This document shows positions 1 through 7,684 of a stretch of DNA of 64,000 nucleotides, in pieces. Within the stretch, counting starts at the first letter, position 1. Each line of letters begins with the position of its first letter. Origin of the DNA: an uncultured Eubacteriales bacterium (lineage in GTDB: Bacteria; Bacillota; Clostridia; Lachnospirales; Lachnospiraceae); contig UQNS01000001.1 in NCBI GenBank assembly GCA_900542465.1, positions 1 to 64,000 of the forward strand, read 5' to 3'. The notes below the pieces were generated by a model. That model saw only the letters and a program-made list of their open reading frames with translations. It had not been told where the DNA came from and searched no databases. The position numbers were made by a program, and so were the translations under genes.

Positions 1-577
1 TACAAACGAGAGCCAATCTTTGATATGTTTCCATCTACGAGCGTGGATATGTTCCCCATAACCATAGGGGTTGAAACATGAAAACGGCTGGGACACAGTT
101 ACGGTATCTGAACTCCCGGAATGTGCAGAGGACCTGAAAGCATTTGACATGACAAATGAATATCAGGCAGCGGCAGCGGTCATCTGCACGTTGGCAAATT
201 TTGAAAACAGATCTGATGCCGCGATAGAAATGCTTGATTTCGTGATGGGGCCCGGTACGCCAAATGGATTCGATAAAAGTTTTATTAAGGAACAGATATC
301 AAGATATCCGTATGTGATCAGAAGTTATTTTAAGGGAGCAGTTTCGGAAAATGACTACACCCCTGAGTCATTTACCATTTTTTTAAAAGAGAATCCTTAT
401 TCACGCCAGAATGATGGGTATGTGAAACTCTTCCTGAAATCATCCGGGGCGGATTCAGAGCGCCCGCTGACATTCAGACAGAAGGCATCAACCAGAGAAT
501 GGTTCGTCTTCTCAGATACATATAAGGGACTGATGGCGGGGATCAGGGGGCCTAAGTCTTTGGATGAGTGGGCTTGA
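1..577 (+). pseudogene. DUF6935-like hypothetical protein, frameshifted and cut by the window edge
   Basis: The open frame from a TTG at 71 to 577 encodes a C-terminal domain I associate, with limited certainty, with DUF6935 proteins of Lachnospiraceae. It contains 'NPYSRQNDGYVKLFLKSSG' and 'RPLTFRQKASTREWFVF'. The frame entering from position 1 reads 'MFPITIGVE' and stops at 79-81. These residues look like the natural N-terminal continuation, and a one-base indel near 76-84 would join the two frames. I read this as a single gene broken by a frameshift rather than a gene starting at TTG 71, which has no ribosome site. The function of the family is unknown. Confidence 0.5.
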
Positions 578-663
578 GGAATCAGGCGGCTCTTTCTGAA
601 TAAGGGCAGAACAAAGTACTGACAAAAGAAGATTTAAGATCGAGGCTCCTAACTGCTGGCGAT

Positions 664-1020
664 ATGCTAGTGGCAGGAGTCTTTTTATGCTTCTATACGG
701 ATAACAGGAGCAGGATCGGATTAAACTGTAAGGAAACGGGAGTCGTACTTGCAGGTCTTGGTGTTTATTCTTATAACACCGGTGATGACGAGGCTGCAGA
801 GATACAGAACGAGGTCCGTAAAAAAGTCATGGAACATGATTGGGCATTGCAGGTGCATAGATTTTATCTGGACATAGAGAAAAAGGATATGCGGTTTGAT
901 GTGGTAATGAGTTTTGACATAAAACCGCAGGATGGCCTGAGGGTCATCTACGATGAGATCGGAAGAGCTTATCCGGAGTATTCGATCAACATCATACCGG
1001 ATGTAGATGTATCCGGTTAA
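664..1020 (+). pseudogene. Remnant of a cation diffusion facilitator: cytoplasmic C-terminal domain
   Basis: The 118 residues resemble the C-terminal cytosolic domain of clostridial cation-efflux (CDF) transporters, judged by 'GVYSYNTGDDEAAEIQNEV' followed by 'MRFDVVMSFDIKPQ' and 'IIPDVDVSG'. One hydrophobic stretch precedes it (about residues 1-11). The five or six transmembrane helices and the HxxxD metal sites of a complete CDF protein (about 300-400 residues) are absent. The frame is open upstream to about 619 but shows no convincing start or ribosome site. I infer a 5'-deleted gene; the free domain is unlikely to transport anything. The family call rests on recalled sequence similarity only. 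Confidence 0.45.
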
Positions 1021-1156
1021 GAACAAAGTTATATGAAGCGTCTGCGAAGATTATATCCGCGGACGTTTTTTTGACTTTTATCGTCATACGACAGCTTTTT
1101 GTGTATACTGAAATGGAAATAAGTAAAGTACATGTAACAAGATGGGGAGGTAGAAC

Positions 1157-2113
1157 ATGCTGGTAATGTCAATATGGAACAGACTGACTGCAATATTCGG
1201 AATGGTAGTATTGGTGGGTGTCATTATAAACATCATTCTGATATTTGTAGAAAAGTATAATTATTCACGCAAGATCAAAGCAATCGAGACATCTGAGGCG
1301 GTAGGATCTGATCGTGGGGACGAAGCGGTTAGAGCTTTGCGCCGTATAGGAATAATAACAGGAGCATCAAGCGGACTGGGAGCGGGATACGCCGGCCGGA
1401 TAGATCGGGATGCAGATAAATATGATATTGATGAATTATGGCTCTTTGCGAGAAATAAGGAGCGTCTCGAAGCTGCCGCAAAAACCGTGAGGCGTCCGGT
1501 CAGGCTATTTACTATGGATCTTGCGGAAGAATTAAATATTGACAAATTCGAAGAGATGCTTAAGAGTTTTAGCGCAGATGCCGGGCCATTTAAGATATCA
1601 CTTTTGATCAATTGTGCCGGGTACGGCAGATATGGAAGTTCCGAGGAGATCGGACGTAAGGAAGAATGCCGTATGATAGATGTAAATGACAAGGCGGCAA
1701 TAAGTATGACCAATGCAGTACTGCCGTATATGCACGCAGGCAGTAGGATAGTGGAAATATGTTCGGTTGCGGCTTTCCACCCTATCCCATTATTTAACGC
1801 TTACGCTGCAAGCAAGTCTCTGCTTTATACGTACAGCCGGGCTCTTCGCATTGAACTGCTGAAAAAAGGCATAAGTGTAACGGCTGTCTGCCCATACTGG
1901 GTGAAGGATACAGCATTTATTGAAACAGCTACAGGAGAAAAGCGCAAGGTATTCCTTCCTTCAAAGACAAAAAGCGTAGTTCGTATTTCTCTTTGGGATA
2001 TAAGAAAACGCCATGCTATCTCAACGCCGGGGATCATGAGTACTATCGACCGCTTTTTTGCAGGTCTGATCCCGGATGAGGTACTTGGACACATTATGTC
2101 GAAGTTTTTATAA
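1157..2113 (+). CDS. Membrane-anchored short-chain dehydrogenase/reductase
   Basis: The 318-residue protein has one N-terminal transmembrane helix (about 10-32) followed by a classical SDR Rossmann domain. The nucleotide-binding motif is TGASSGLG (about 68-75), the structural motif is NCAGYG (about 151), the catalytic Ser lies in 'ICSVAAF' and the YxxxK pair in 'YAASK' (about 216-220). It therefore probably performs an NAD(P)-dependent oxidation or reduction at the membrane surface. The substrate cannot be read from sequence; similar anchored SDRs act on lipids, steroids or ketoacyl compounds. The ATG at 1157 is preceded by GGGGAGG at a good distance. It stands alone between decayed genes and looks intact. 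Confidence 0.85.
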   Translation: MLVMSIWNRLTAIFGMVVLVGVIINIILIFVEKYNYSRKIKAIETSEAVGSDRGDEAVRALRRIGIITGASSGLGAGYAGRIDRDADKYDIDELWLFARNKERLEAAAKTVRRPVRLFTMDLAEELNIDKFEEMLKSFSADAGPFKISLLINCAGYGRYGSSEEIGRKEECRMIDVNDKAAISMTNAVLPYMHAGSRIVEICSVAAFHPIPLFNAYAASKSLLYTYSRALRIELLKKGISVTAVCPYWVKDTAFIETATGEKRKVFLPSKTKSVVRISLWDIRKRHAISTPGIMSTIDRFFAGLIPDEVLGHIMSKFL

Positions 2114-2241
2114 ATGTATTTCGAATCGTTTTATTTACAAGCGTCATCCTCCTTACTACAGGTAGTTTAAGATATAAAGATTGTACTCATGGACGAAATA
2201 TAATTCAAGTAGATAAAATATGGGGGATATAATTAAGAAAA

Positions 2242-2604
2242 ATGAGAGAAGATATTTTAAAATATGTAAAAGATAAATATAAGAGCACACCTGAGTATCT
2301 TTGGAAGCGATTTCCCGGATATGCGGTTTTTCGTCATAAGGAGAATAATAAGTGGTATGGGCTTATTATGGATGTACCCAGGGATAAATTGGGGCTAGAA
2401 GGCGATGAGAGGGTAGATATTATAAATGTCAAACTGGATGACCCGATTCTTGCAGATGAGCTTGTAAGGCAGAAGGGGTTCTTCAAGGGATATAACATCA
2501 GGGGTGGAAACTGGGTATCTGTTCTCCTTGATGGAACGATACCTCTGGAGAGAATATGTGAAATGATCGATATCAGCTTTATAACTACCGGGGCTAAAAA
2601 ATAA
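2242..2604 (+). CDS. MmcQ/YjbR family protein
   Basis: The 120 residues fit the small MmcQ/YjbR family (PF04237), which has a CyaY-like or double-wing fold and is suspected of binding DNA. Visible family features are 'PEYLWKRFPGYAVFRH', 'NNKWYGLIMDV', 'VDIINVKLDDP' and 'GGNWVSVLLDGTIP'. Length matches the family (110-125). The molecular role is not established. A GGGGGA stretch lies about 15 bases before the ATG, slightly far for a ribosome site. The following gene is a rarA remnant with no functional link that I can see. Confidence 0.8.
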   Translation: MREDILKYVKDKYKSTPEYLWKRFPGYAVFRHKENNKWYGLIMDVPRDKLGLEGDERVDIINVKLDDPILADELVRQKGFFKGYNIRGGNWVSVLLDGTIPLERICEMIDISFITTGAKK

Positions 2605-2643
2605 ATTTATTAAACAGGATACAAGTAGTGAGTAGGTGGTGAT

Positions 2644-3611
2644 ATGTATCAGAGGAGTATATTTGATGATCAGATCATTGCAGCAACACCGTTAGCCCAT
2701 AGAATTCGTCCTTTGAGGTGAATTCGGCTCTGCTGTCACGGATGCGTGTCTTTGTATTAAAACAGCTTACAGAAGAAAATATAGTTGATCTGTTGAAAAG
2801 AGCATGTGGCGATAAAAGAACTTTCCCGGATATGCAGATCAATATATCAGACAAGCTTCTGCATGAGATAGCGGTCTATTCAAACGGAGATGCCCGTATG
2901 GCATTGAATACCCTGGAAATGCTCGTTATAAACAGTGAGAAGTCCGGGCAGGCCGTCAATGTTACTGAAGATATAACAGGCATGTTGCTGGAGAAAAAGA
3001 CCTCATACTATGATAAGGACGGTGAAGAACATTACAATATCATTTCAGCATTACATAAATCTATGCGTAACAGTGATGTAGGTTCTGCCATTTACTGGCT
3101 TGGCAGAATGATAGACGGAGGGGAAGACCCGTTGTATATCGCAAGGCGTCTTATCCGGTTCGCAGGTGAGGATATTGGATTGGCAGATAATAATGCACTT
3201 AATCTGGCGATAAATACATTTCAGGCGTGTAAATATATAGGGCTCCCGGAATGTGACGTTCATCTGACCCAGTGTGTCATCTATATGTCCCTCGTACCCA
3301 AGTTGAATGCAGTGTATAAGGCAAGGATGTCAGTGGTCAGGGATATAAAACAGACGATCGATGAACCGGTGCCGCTTCACCTGCGGAATGGTGCAACGAA
3401 ACTTATGAAGGAAGTTGGTTACGGAGATGGTTATCAACTGGCACATTTTTATGAGTATAGAATGACTACTATGCCGACTGACTCTATCAATGATCATATA
3501 TATTACGAACCTACCGAACAAGAAAATGAAGAAAAAATAAAGAAGCGTCTGGAGTATATAAAAAAATGTAAATCAGAAAATTCAACCAATTTTGAAAAAA
3601 CGAGAAAATAA
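2644..3611 (+). pseudogene. rarA: rarA (mgsA) replication-associated recombination protein A, internal deletion of the ATPase core
   Basis: RarA is a AAA+ clamp-loader-like ATPase acting at stalled replication forks. The reading frame from ATG 2644 gives the family N-terminus (MYQRSIFDDQ...PLAHRIRP) and meets TGA at 2719-2721. A shifted frame from 2718 then resumes at 'NSALLSRMRVF', the segment that follows Walker B and sensor 1 in RarA, and continues to the normal C-terminus ('VHL...LRNGATKLMKEVGYGDGYQLAH', split here to keep it short). About 100-110 codons holding Walker A and the DExx box are missing. The junction lies in CCTTTGAGGTGAATTC; TTTGAG could be the microhomology used, because both flanks can be read through it. 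Without a nucleotide site the product cannot be an active ATPase. Confidence 0.9.
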
Positions 3612-3639
3612 TCCATTCATTTAAATTAAGGTCTTAAGA

Positions 3640-4494
3640 TTATATGACAGTGTATTTCTTTCTATATTCATTTGGTGTCATTCCGAATTCTTTCCGAAAC
3701 ATCTTGTTATAATAGGACTGTTGTGAGAAGCCGCAATCTTGTGAGATATCAATTATAGGACGCCTGCCGGATGTCAGGAGCTGGGCGCTCACCTCAAGGC
3801 GGTAACTGTTTAGAAAATCGATAGGGGATTTTCCTGTGTATTCATGGAAAAGACGTATACATGTACTCCTGCTCACGCGCCCTGATCCGGATATGTCATC
3901 AAGGGTCACTTTGTCACTGAAATGGTCATAAATAAAGGCTGACATACGCCGATGTACATGTACATTTGAATTGAAATCTTCATTGAGATCATTTTTTTTC
4001 AGTTCATATGCCAGATAAAGCCGGCGCAGGATCATGTAGATAAGTCCTATAGATTCCATTTCGTAGCCAACAGGCCTGTCGATGGTAAGTTGTTCTATAT
4101 CATCAATAAGCGCAAATATCTCTTTGCCAATGCCCTTGTTTGAATTTAATTTCAAATGTGAAAAGGCATTATCCTCTAAAAGGGGCTGTACATATTTCCG
4201 GTAAATATCATTATCGTCCACTATATCATCAGGATTGAAAATAAATACTTTTTTGCGGCAATATTGTACATTGCCGCTTTTTTCTTCTAAAACTCTGTGT
4301 ATGCTTCCCCGATTAATGATACAAAGATCCCCTTTTCCGGCCAGGAAGTGTCCGCCATCTACATGACATTGATAACTGCCGTCAAGGATCTCGATAAGTT
4401 CGATAGAGTTCTGCCAGTGAGCAAGTTCATCTCGCTTTATCTCTGAAGACTCATTTATCTCAATAATAAAAGGCATATTTTTATTGTCCTTCAT
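3640..4494 (-). CDS. AraC family transcriptional regulator with N-terminal cupin
   Basis: About 284 residues. The N-terminal half is a cupin-like sensing domain ('IELIEILDGSYQCHVDGGHF', 'KGDLCIINRGSIHRV'). The C-terminal 100 residues form the double helix-turn-helix of AraC/XylS proteins: 'VTLDDISGSGRVSRSTCIRL', 'GKSPIDFLNSYRLEVSAQLL' and 'IIDISQDCGFSQQSYYNKMF' followed by 'FGMTPNEYRKKY'. I place the start at ATG 4494, because AAGAAGG sits about 8 bases upstream; a GTG at 4503 directly abuts that site. It is divergent from the queD-like wreck across an AT-rich gap, so its original target may be lost. Ligand unknown, often sugars for this architecture. Confidence 0.85.
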   Translation of the reverse strand: MKDNKNMPFIIEINESSEIKRDELAHWQNSIELIEILDGSYQCHVDGGHFLAGKGDLCIINRGSIHRVLEEKSGNVQYCRKKVFIFNPDDIVDDNDIYRKYVQPLLEDNAFSHLKLNSNKGIGKEIFALIDDIEQLTIDRPVGYEMESIGLIYMILRRLYLAYELKKNDLNEDFNSNVHVHRRMSAFIYDHFSDKVTLDDISGSGRVSRSTCIRLFHEYTGKSPIDFLNSYRLEVSAQLLTSGRRPIIDISQDCGFSQQSYYNKMFRKEFGMTPNEYRKKYTVI

Positions 4495-4637
4495 ACATCT
4501 CACCTTCTTAATAAGCTTATAAAATAATATTGTATTAAAAACTGATATTTAAATACTATTTTCAATTTCAATTTGATTATATAGTCTTATTAACTTAAAA
4601 ACAAGAAAATATTTTAAGAAATAATAGGAGATGTATT

Positions 4638-5206
4638 ATGAGAAGTATTACAAGATTTGATCTACAGTATGCACACAGATTTTACGGATTCAAGGGAGAG
4701 GCTCAGTACCTTCATTGACATACCGGAGTTCTTACGATAGAAGTTGAAGATACTATTAATGAAGGCGTCAATATGGTATTTCCATGTAACGAGATCCAGA
4801 AGACATCCTGGGATGTTTTAAAGAATTTCGACCATGCATTGGTATTAAGAGAAGATGATCCATTGCTTCCGGCTGTCCTTGACGTATATGAAAAGCAGGG
4901 AATAAAGGATGGAACACCACAGAATACGATGAAAGGTGAAGCCTTCAAAACAGAGCTTGCAGTAGCTTATCCGGTTCACGTCTGGTCGTGACTAAAGAGA
5001 CCCTTACGGTAGAAGGAATGATCAAGATAGTATATGACCTTTTAAAAGATAAGCTGAACATTGCAAAGATCACATTTACAAGCGGTGTGAATGCAGCTTC
5101 TCAGGAATATAAGGTAACAGGAACAAAAGAAAGGTGTCATCTCTGCGGTATTTCATTGGATGAAAACGGAGTATGCCCTAAATGCGGCTATAAGCATGAT
5201 CAATAA
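4638..5206 (+). pseudogene. 6-pyruvoyl-tetrahydropterin synthase/QueD-like gene with stop codon and frameshift
   Basis: The gene starts at ATG 4638 behind AATAGGAG. It reads 'RSITRFDLQYAHRFYGFKG', a QueD/PTPS-type N-terminus, then meets TGA at 4716-4718 inside what should be 'YLHGHTG', so a Gly codon appears to have become a stop. The same frame continues 'HTGVLTIEVEDTINEG' to a stop near 4991. Near 4972-4984 the frame shifts, and the rest ('RLVVTKETLTVEGMI...') runs to 5206. The last 25 residues form a CxxC-CxxC zinc ribbon (RCHLCG ... CPKCGYKH), unusual for QueD. Intact relatives make 6-carboxy-tetrahydropterin for queuosine or related pterins. The precise family member is uncertain. Confidence 0.7.
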
Positions 5207-5224
5207 AAAGTGACATATCAAAAT

Positions 5225-5310
5225 AAAAAAGCATCTGTATTGTGCAGCGCCCCAAAAGTTAGACCAAAATCTAACGATCGGGAGCTGGTACATTGAACAG
5301 ATGCTTTTTT
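5225..5310. terminator. Perfect 14-bp inverted repeat with flanking A/T runs, 58-bp loop
   Basis: AAAAAAGCATCTGT (5225-5238) is matched exactly by ACAGATGCTTTTTT (5297-5310). In layout it is a bidirectional terminator between the queD-like wreck on the plus strand and the small gene on the minus strand. The loop is unusually long because it holds what looks like an IS-end fragment; a terminator loop is normally 3-8 bases. Whether it still terminates is unknown. Confidence 0.6.
5247..5275. mobile_element. Probable IS3-family terminal fragment (scar)
   Basis: The segment contains CCCCAAAAGTTAGACC followed by AAAATCTAAC, so GTTAGA and TCTAAC form a 6-bp hairpin. This is typical of IS3-family ends in Firmicutes, which often read CCCCAAAAGTTAGAC. 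No transposase coding sequence is present nearby, so this is at most a residual end left after deletion or imprecise excision. Identification is by recall of the end sequence and needs an ISfinder comparison. Confidence 0.4.
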
Positions 5311-5330
5311 AACGGAGTATTGAGATATTT

Positions 5331-5414
5331 TCATTTATCTTCACTTTTCTTAGGTGCGAACAAAGCAAAGAGCAGTACAAGTACTGCAAATGCGATTATC
5401 AATTTCTTTTTCAT
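5331..5414 (-). CDS. Putative 27-residue membrane peptide
   Basis: An open frame starts at ATG 5414-5412 behind GAGGTGATCTT, a good ribosome site. It encodes a basic N-terminus, a single hydrophobic helix (about residues 5-20, LIIAFAVLVLLFALFA) and a charged tail ending at 5331. The composition fits a small single-pass membrane peptide or the leader of a truncated secreted protein. The inverted repeat at 5225-5310 would act as its terminator. No homologue is recognised; with such a short frame it could be the leftover 5' end of a deleted gene. Confidence 0.4.
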   Translation of the reverse strand: MKKKLIIAFAVLVLLFALFAPKKSEDK

Positions 5415-5557
5415 AAGATCACCTCTTTATATTCTTCTTTTCATGCCAATCTGCATAATCATTCTCATAAAAAATATATCAAAAAGCATAACTTATTCCA
5501 ATAAAAAAATCCATCCAGATAAAAAAGGTGCATAATATAAAGCAGGAGGATGGAAAA

Positions 5558-6493
5558 ATGGCAAGCTTAAGATGTAAACTATTCAGTTCAGTAGTAAAAC
5601 TGTCAAATATAAAAAAGGAGCTAAGTCTTACAGGTATCGAGTTTGACAGTTTTGGCGAAAATAACAGAAGAAAAGCGCTTTTGGTCATGGCCACCGGATC
5701 CGAAAAAACCAGAACGGCAATTGCTCTTTGTAAAGTATTGCTCGAACATGGTTGGATAAAAAATGTATTGTTTCTGGCAGATCGAAATTCGCTGATTACA
5801 CAGGCTAAACGAAATTTCTTGATGGAAAGATGTATACAAAAGCCCGTAATGACCTGATGAAGAAGGCTGCAGCAATCTCAAAGATTGCTAATATTCCGGA
5901 AATAACAGCACAGAAAGATATTATTAAGAAAATATTGTATGAAAATTATCTGGAAACTGCCGGTGTGGATGAATTTTAACATATTCGAAAGTCACTTAGA
6001 GATCTGATAAGGTATATTCCTAAAGGTGTATCGACTTATGTTACCCACTTTATCGATGAAATTATATCCATGGAATGGAATGAATCAGAACTTGAAAATG
6101 ATGATCTTAAGGATTACAAGGCTAAAGCGGAATACTATATTCGCCAGAATCAGGACAATGAGGTTATAAATAAATTGAAAGAGAATATTCCCCTCACATA
6201 TTCTGATATAAAAGAACTGGAAAAAATTCTCTGGAGTGAACTGGGAACAAAAGAGGATTACGAAGCAGAGTATGGAAGCAAGCCGTTGGGTGAGTTTGTC
6301 AGAGGGATTGTTGGGCTGGATATGGCCGCAGCTAAGGCAGCCTTTTCAGAATATCTGAATGATAGCAATCTTGGTAGCAGACAGATATATTTTGTTAACC
6401 AGATTATAGAGTTTATTGTTCATAATGGAATGATGAAAGACCTGGCCGTTTTGCAGGATACACCATTTACAGATCATGGAAGTGTCGCATATA
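5558..6493 (+). pseudogene. hsdR: Type I restriction enzyme R subunit (hsdR), collapsed by deletion
   Basis: An AGCAGGAGG site precedes ATG 5558. After about 28 residues of uncertain origin comes the HsdR helicase motif I region (RRKALLVMATG-SEKT-RTAIAL), with the Walker A Gly-Ser/Thr-Gly replaced by Ser-Glu, then 'WIKNVLFLADRNSLITQAKR'. Near 5825 the frame jumps to the extreme C-terminal domain ('SKIANIPEITAQKDIIKKIL', TAA at 5977-5979, 'SMEWNESELENDDLKDYKAK', 'FVNQIIEFIVHNGMMKD'). Most motor motifs (roughly 500 or more residues of a ~1000-residue subunit) are gone. No hsdM or hsdS is in the window. The enzyme is dead. The end joins a DUF1461 fragment near 6490-6497. Confidence 0.85.
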
Positions 6494-6496
6494 TTT

Positions 6497-6860
6497 TGGC
6501 GGACAGGTCGGTCTGGGTATACTGGTCACACTGTGTATTATAAACAGAAAGGCTGTATATGACGTGATCTTGAATGCCTACAGGAACGGACTTATAATTC
6601 TGGCAGGGTTGCTGGGCATATTAACGGTCCGGGCCTGTATTGACTTTGATGCTTTCTGGATGGGATTTCATCATGTGTTTTTCAGAAATGACCTTTTCCT
6701 GTTGGACCCGGATATTTCGATAATGATAAATATGTTCCCGGCTGAGCTGTTTTTTGCCATAGTAATGCTGATAGTTATAGTATTTGCTATATCTGCTATA
6801 GCCATAGGGATAGGAATAAGAATATTGAGATCAGTTATAAAGAAAAATAGCGCTGGATAA
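6497..6860 (+). pseudogene. C-terminal fragment of a DUF1461 (TIGR01906-type) membrane protein
   Basis: Reading from 6497 gives 'FGGQVGLGILVTLCIINRK' and a second hydrophobic helix, then 'DFDAFWMGFHHVFFRNDLFL' and 'LLDPDISIMINMFPAELFF', the conserved signature of DUF1461 integral membrane proteins, and a final helix to the stop at 6858-6860. The N-terminal half of a normal ~220-residue protein is missing. The fragment begins immediately after the hsdR tail, so a single deletion probably fused the two genes. A GTG at 6564 could start a short product, but no ribosome site supports it. Confidence 0.65.
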
Positions 6861-6875
6861 TGGAGAAGGATAAAA

Positions 6876-7241
6876 ATGACATGGGAAGAGTTTTACGATA
6901 AATTTTATGATTGGTCACCGAATACTCAGGAGAAAAAGCTTGGAGCTGTAAATAAGCTGGGAGATCCGGAAGAGGTGACGGAGGTCATTGTGGGTCTTGC
7001 GGAGAATGACAACAGGACCGCAGCTAATAAACTGGCTAAAAGAGCCTTGAATTCAGGAATGAAATTTACAGTTGAAAATATATGGGATGTACTGGATTAT
7101 ATAGATGATAACCTTCATGAACAGATGGCCCTGCAGGCGCTTGATTATTATACTAAGAAAGATCTGGAGGGCCTTGAGGGATGTCTGGACGATAGATTTA
7201 TCTCTAAGCTTTATGAAAAAAAGGGCATATTACATGACTAA
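6876..7241 (+). CDS. Hypothetical helical protein, 121 aa
   Basis: ATG 6876 follows GGAGAAGG at a good distance. The product is acidic and predicted all-helical ('MTWEEFYDKFYDWSPNTQEK', 'NRTAANKLAKRALNSG', 'LQALDYYTKKDLEGLEG'), with a loose HEAT-like alternation but no motif that I can name. It has no signal peptide or membrane segment, so it is probably cytosolic. It overlaps the start of the next gene by 8 bases, so the two are likely co-translated and functionally linked. Function unknown. Confidence 0.7.
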   Translation: MTWEEFYDKFYDWSPNTQEKKLGAVNKLGDPEEVTEVIVGLAENDNRTAANKLAKRALNSGMKFTVENIWDVLDYIDDNLHEQMALQALDYYTKKDLEGLEGCLDDRFISKLYEKKGILHD

Positions 7242-7650
7242 AGACGAATTTTTGAAGAAATATTACAGAGGTATAGATAAGGATATTCCAAGACCTAAAA
7301 AGGGTGTAAATAAAAAGATAAAAGATAGATCTGCACTTTTATTTAAGAAAAAAAGGTTGGAGAAAGAAGCTGAAAAGGAAAGTGAAAGAGAAGCACTTGA
7401 GGAAAAAGACAGGAATAGAGGCGTTGGTATAGGAAGGGGGTTGTCAGCCGGACTTGCAGTTTTCAGCGCTCTTTTGGGAACAAAAGCACAGACTGACAGG
7501 AAATTTCGTGTCGGAGACAGAGTGAGAGTCAAGTACCGCGGCCAGGAGGGTATAGTTGTAGATATAAACGGCAATACTTATATGGTTTCCATTCATGATG
7601 GGGATTATGTTGATTCTTATTATGAAGATCAACTTGAGAAAGCATGGTGA
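7234..7650 (+). CDS. Hypothetical protein with C-terminal SH3/KOW-like domain
   Basis: The start ATG 7234 overlaps the stop of the preceding gene, which implies translational coupling. The 138-residue product has a highly charged helical or coiled region (about 35-70, rich in Lys and Glu), a short glycine/alanine-rich hydrophobic segment (about 73-85), and a C-terminal beta domain 'KFRVGDRVRVKYRGQEGIVV' ... 'YMVSIHDGDYVDSYYEDQL' resembling KOW/SH3-type barrels that bind nucleic acid or protein. A longer frame opens upstream at 7105 but lies inside the previous gene. Role unknown. Confidence 0.65.
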   Translation: MTKDEFLKKYYRGIDKDIPRPKKGVNKKIKDRSALLFKKKRLEKEAEKESEREALEEKDRNRGVGIGRGLSAGLAVFSALLGTKAQTDRKFRVGDRVRVKYRGQEGIVVDINGNTYMVSIHDGDYVDSYYEDQLEKAW

Positions 7651-7684
7651 AAAATATTTATAGTTTTGATTTAAAGGGGATGTT

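Noticed and set aside
71..577. A complete independent gene starting at TTG 71
   Set aside because: No ribosome site precedes it, and the upstream frame carries residues that look like its missing N-terminus.
4504..4637. PreQ1 riboswitch ahead of the queD-like gene
   Set aside because: The leader is AT-rich without the short hairpin plus A-rich tail needed for a preQ1-I or preQ1-II aptamer.
5258..5275. GTTAGA-N6-TCTAAC as a ninth DtxR-type box
   Set aside because: The arms are two bases further apart (18 instead of 16), no start codon lies at the right distance, and the surrounding bases match an IS3-type end.
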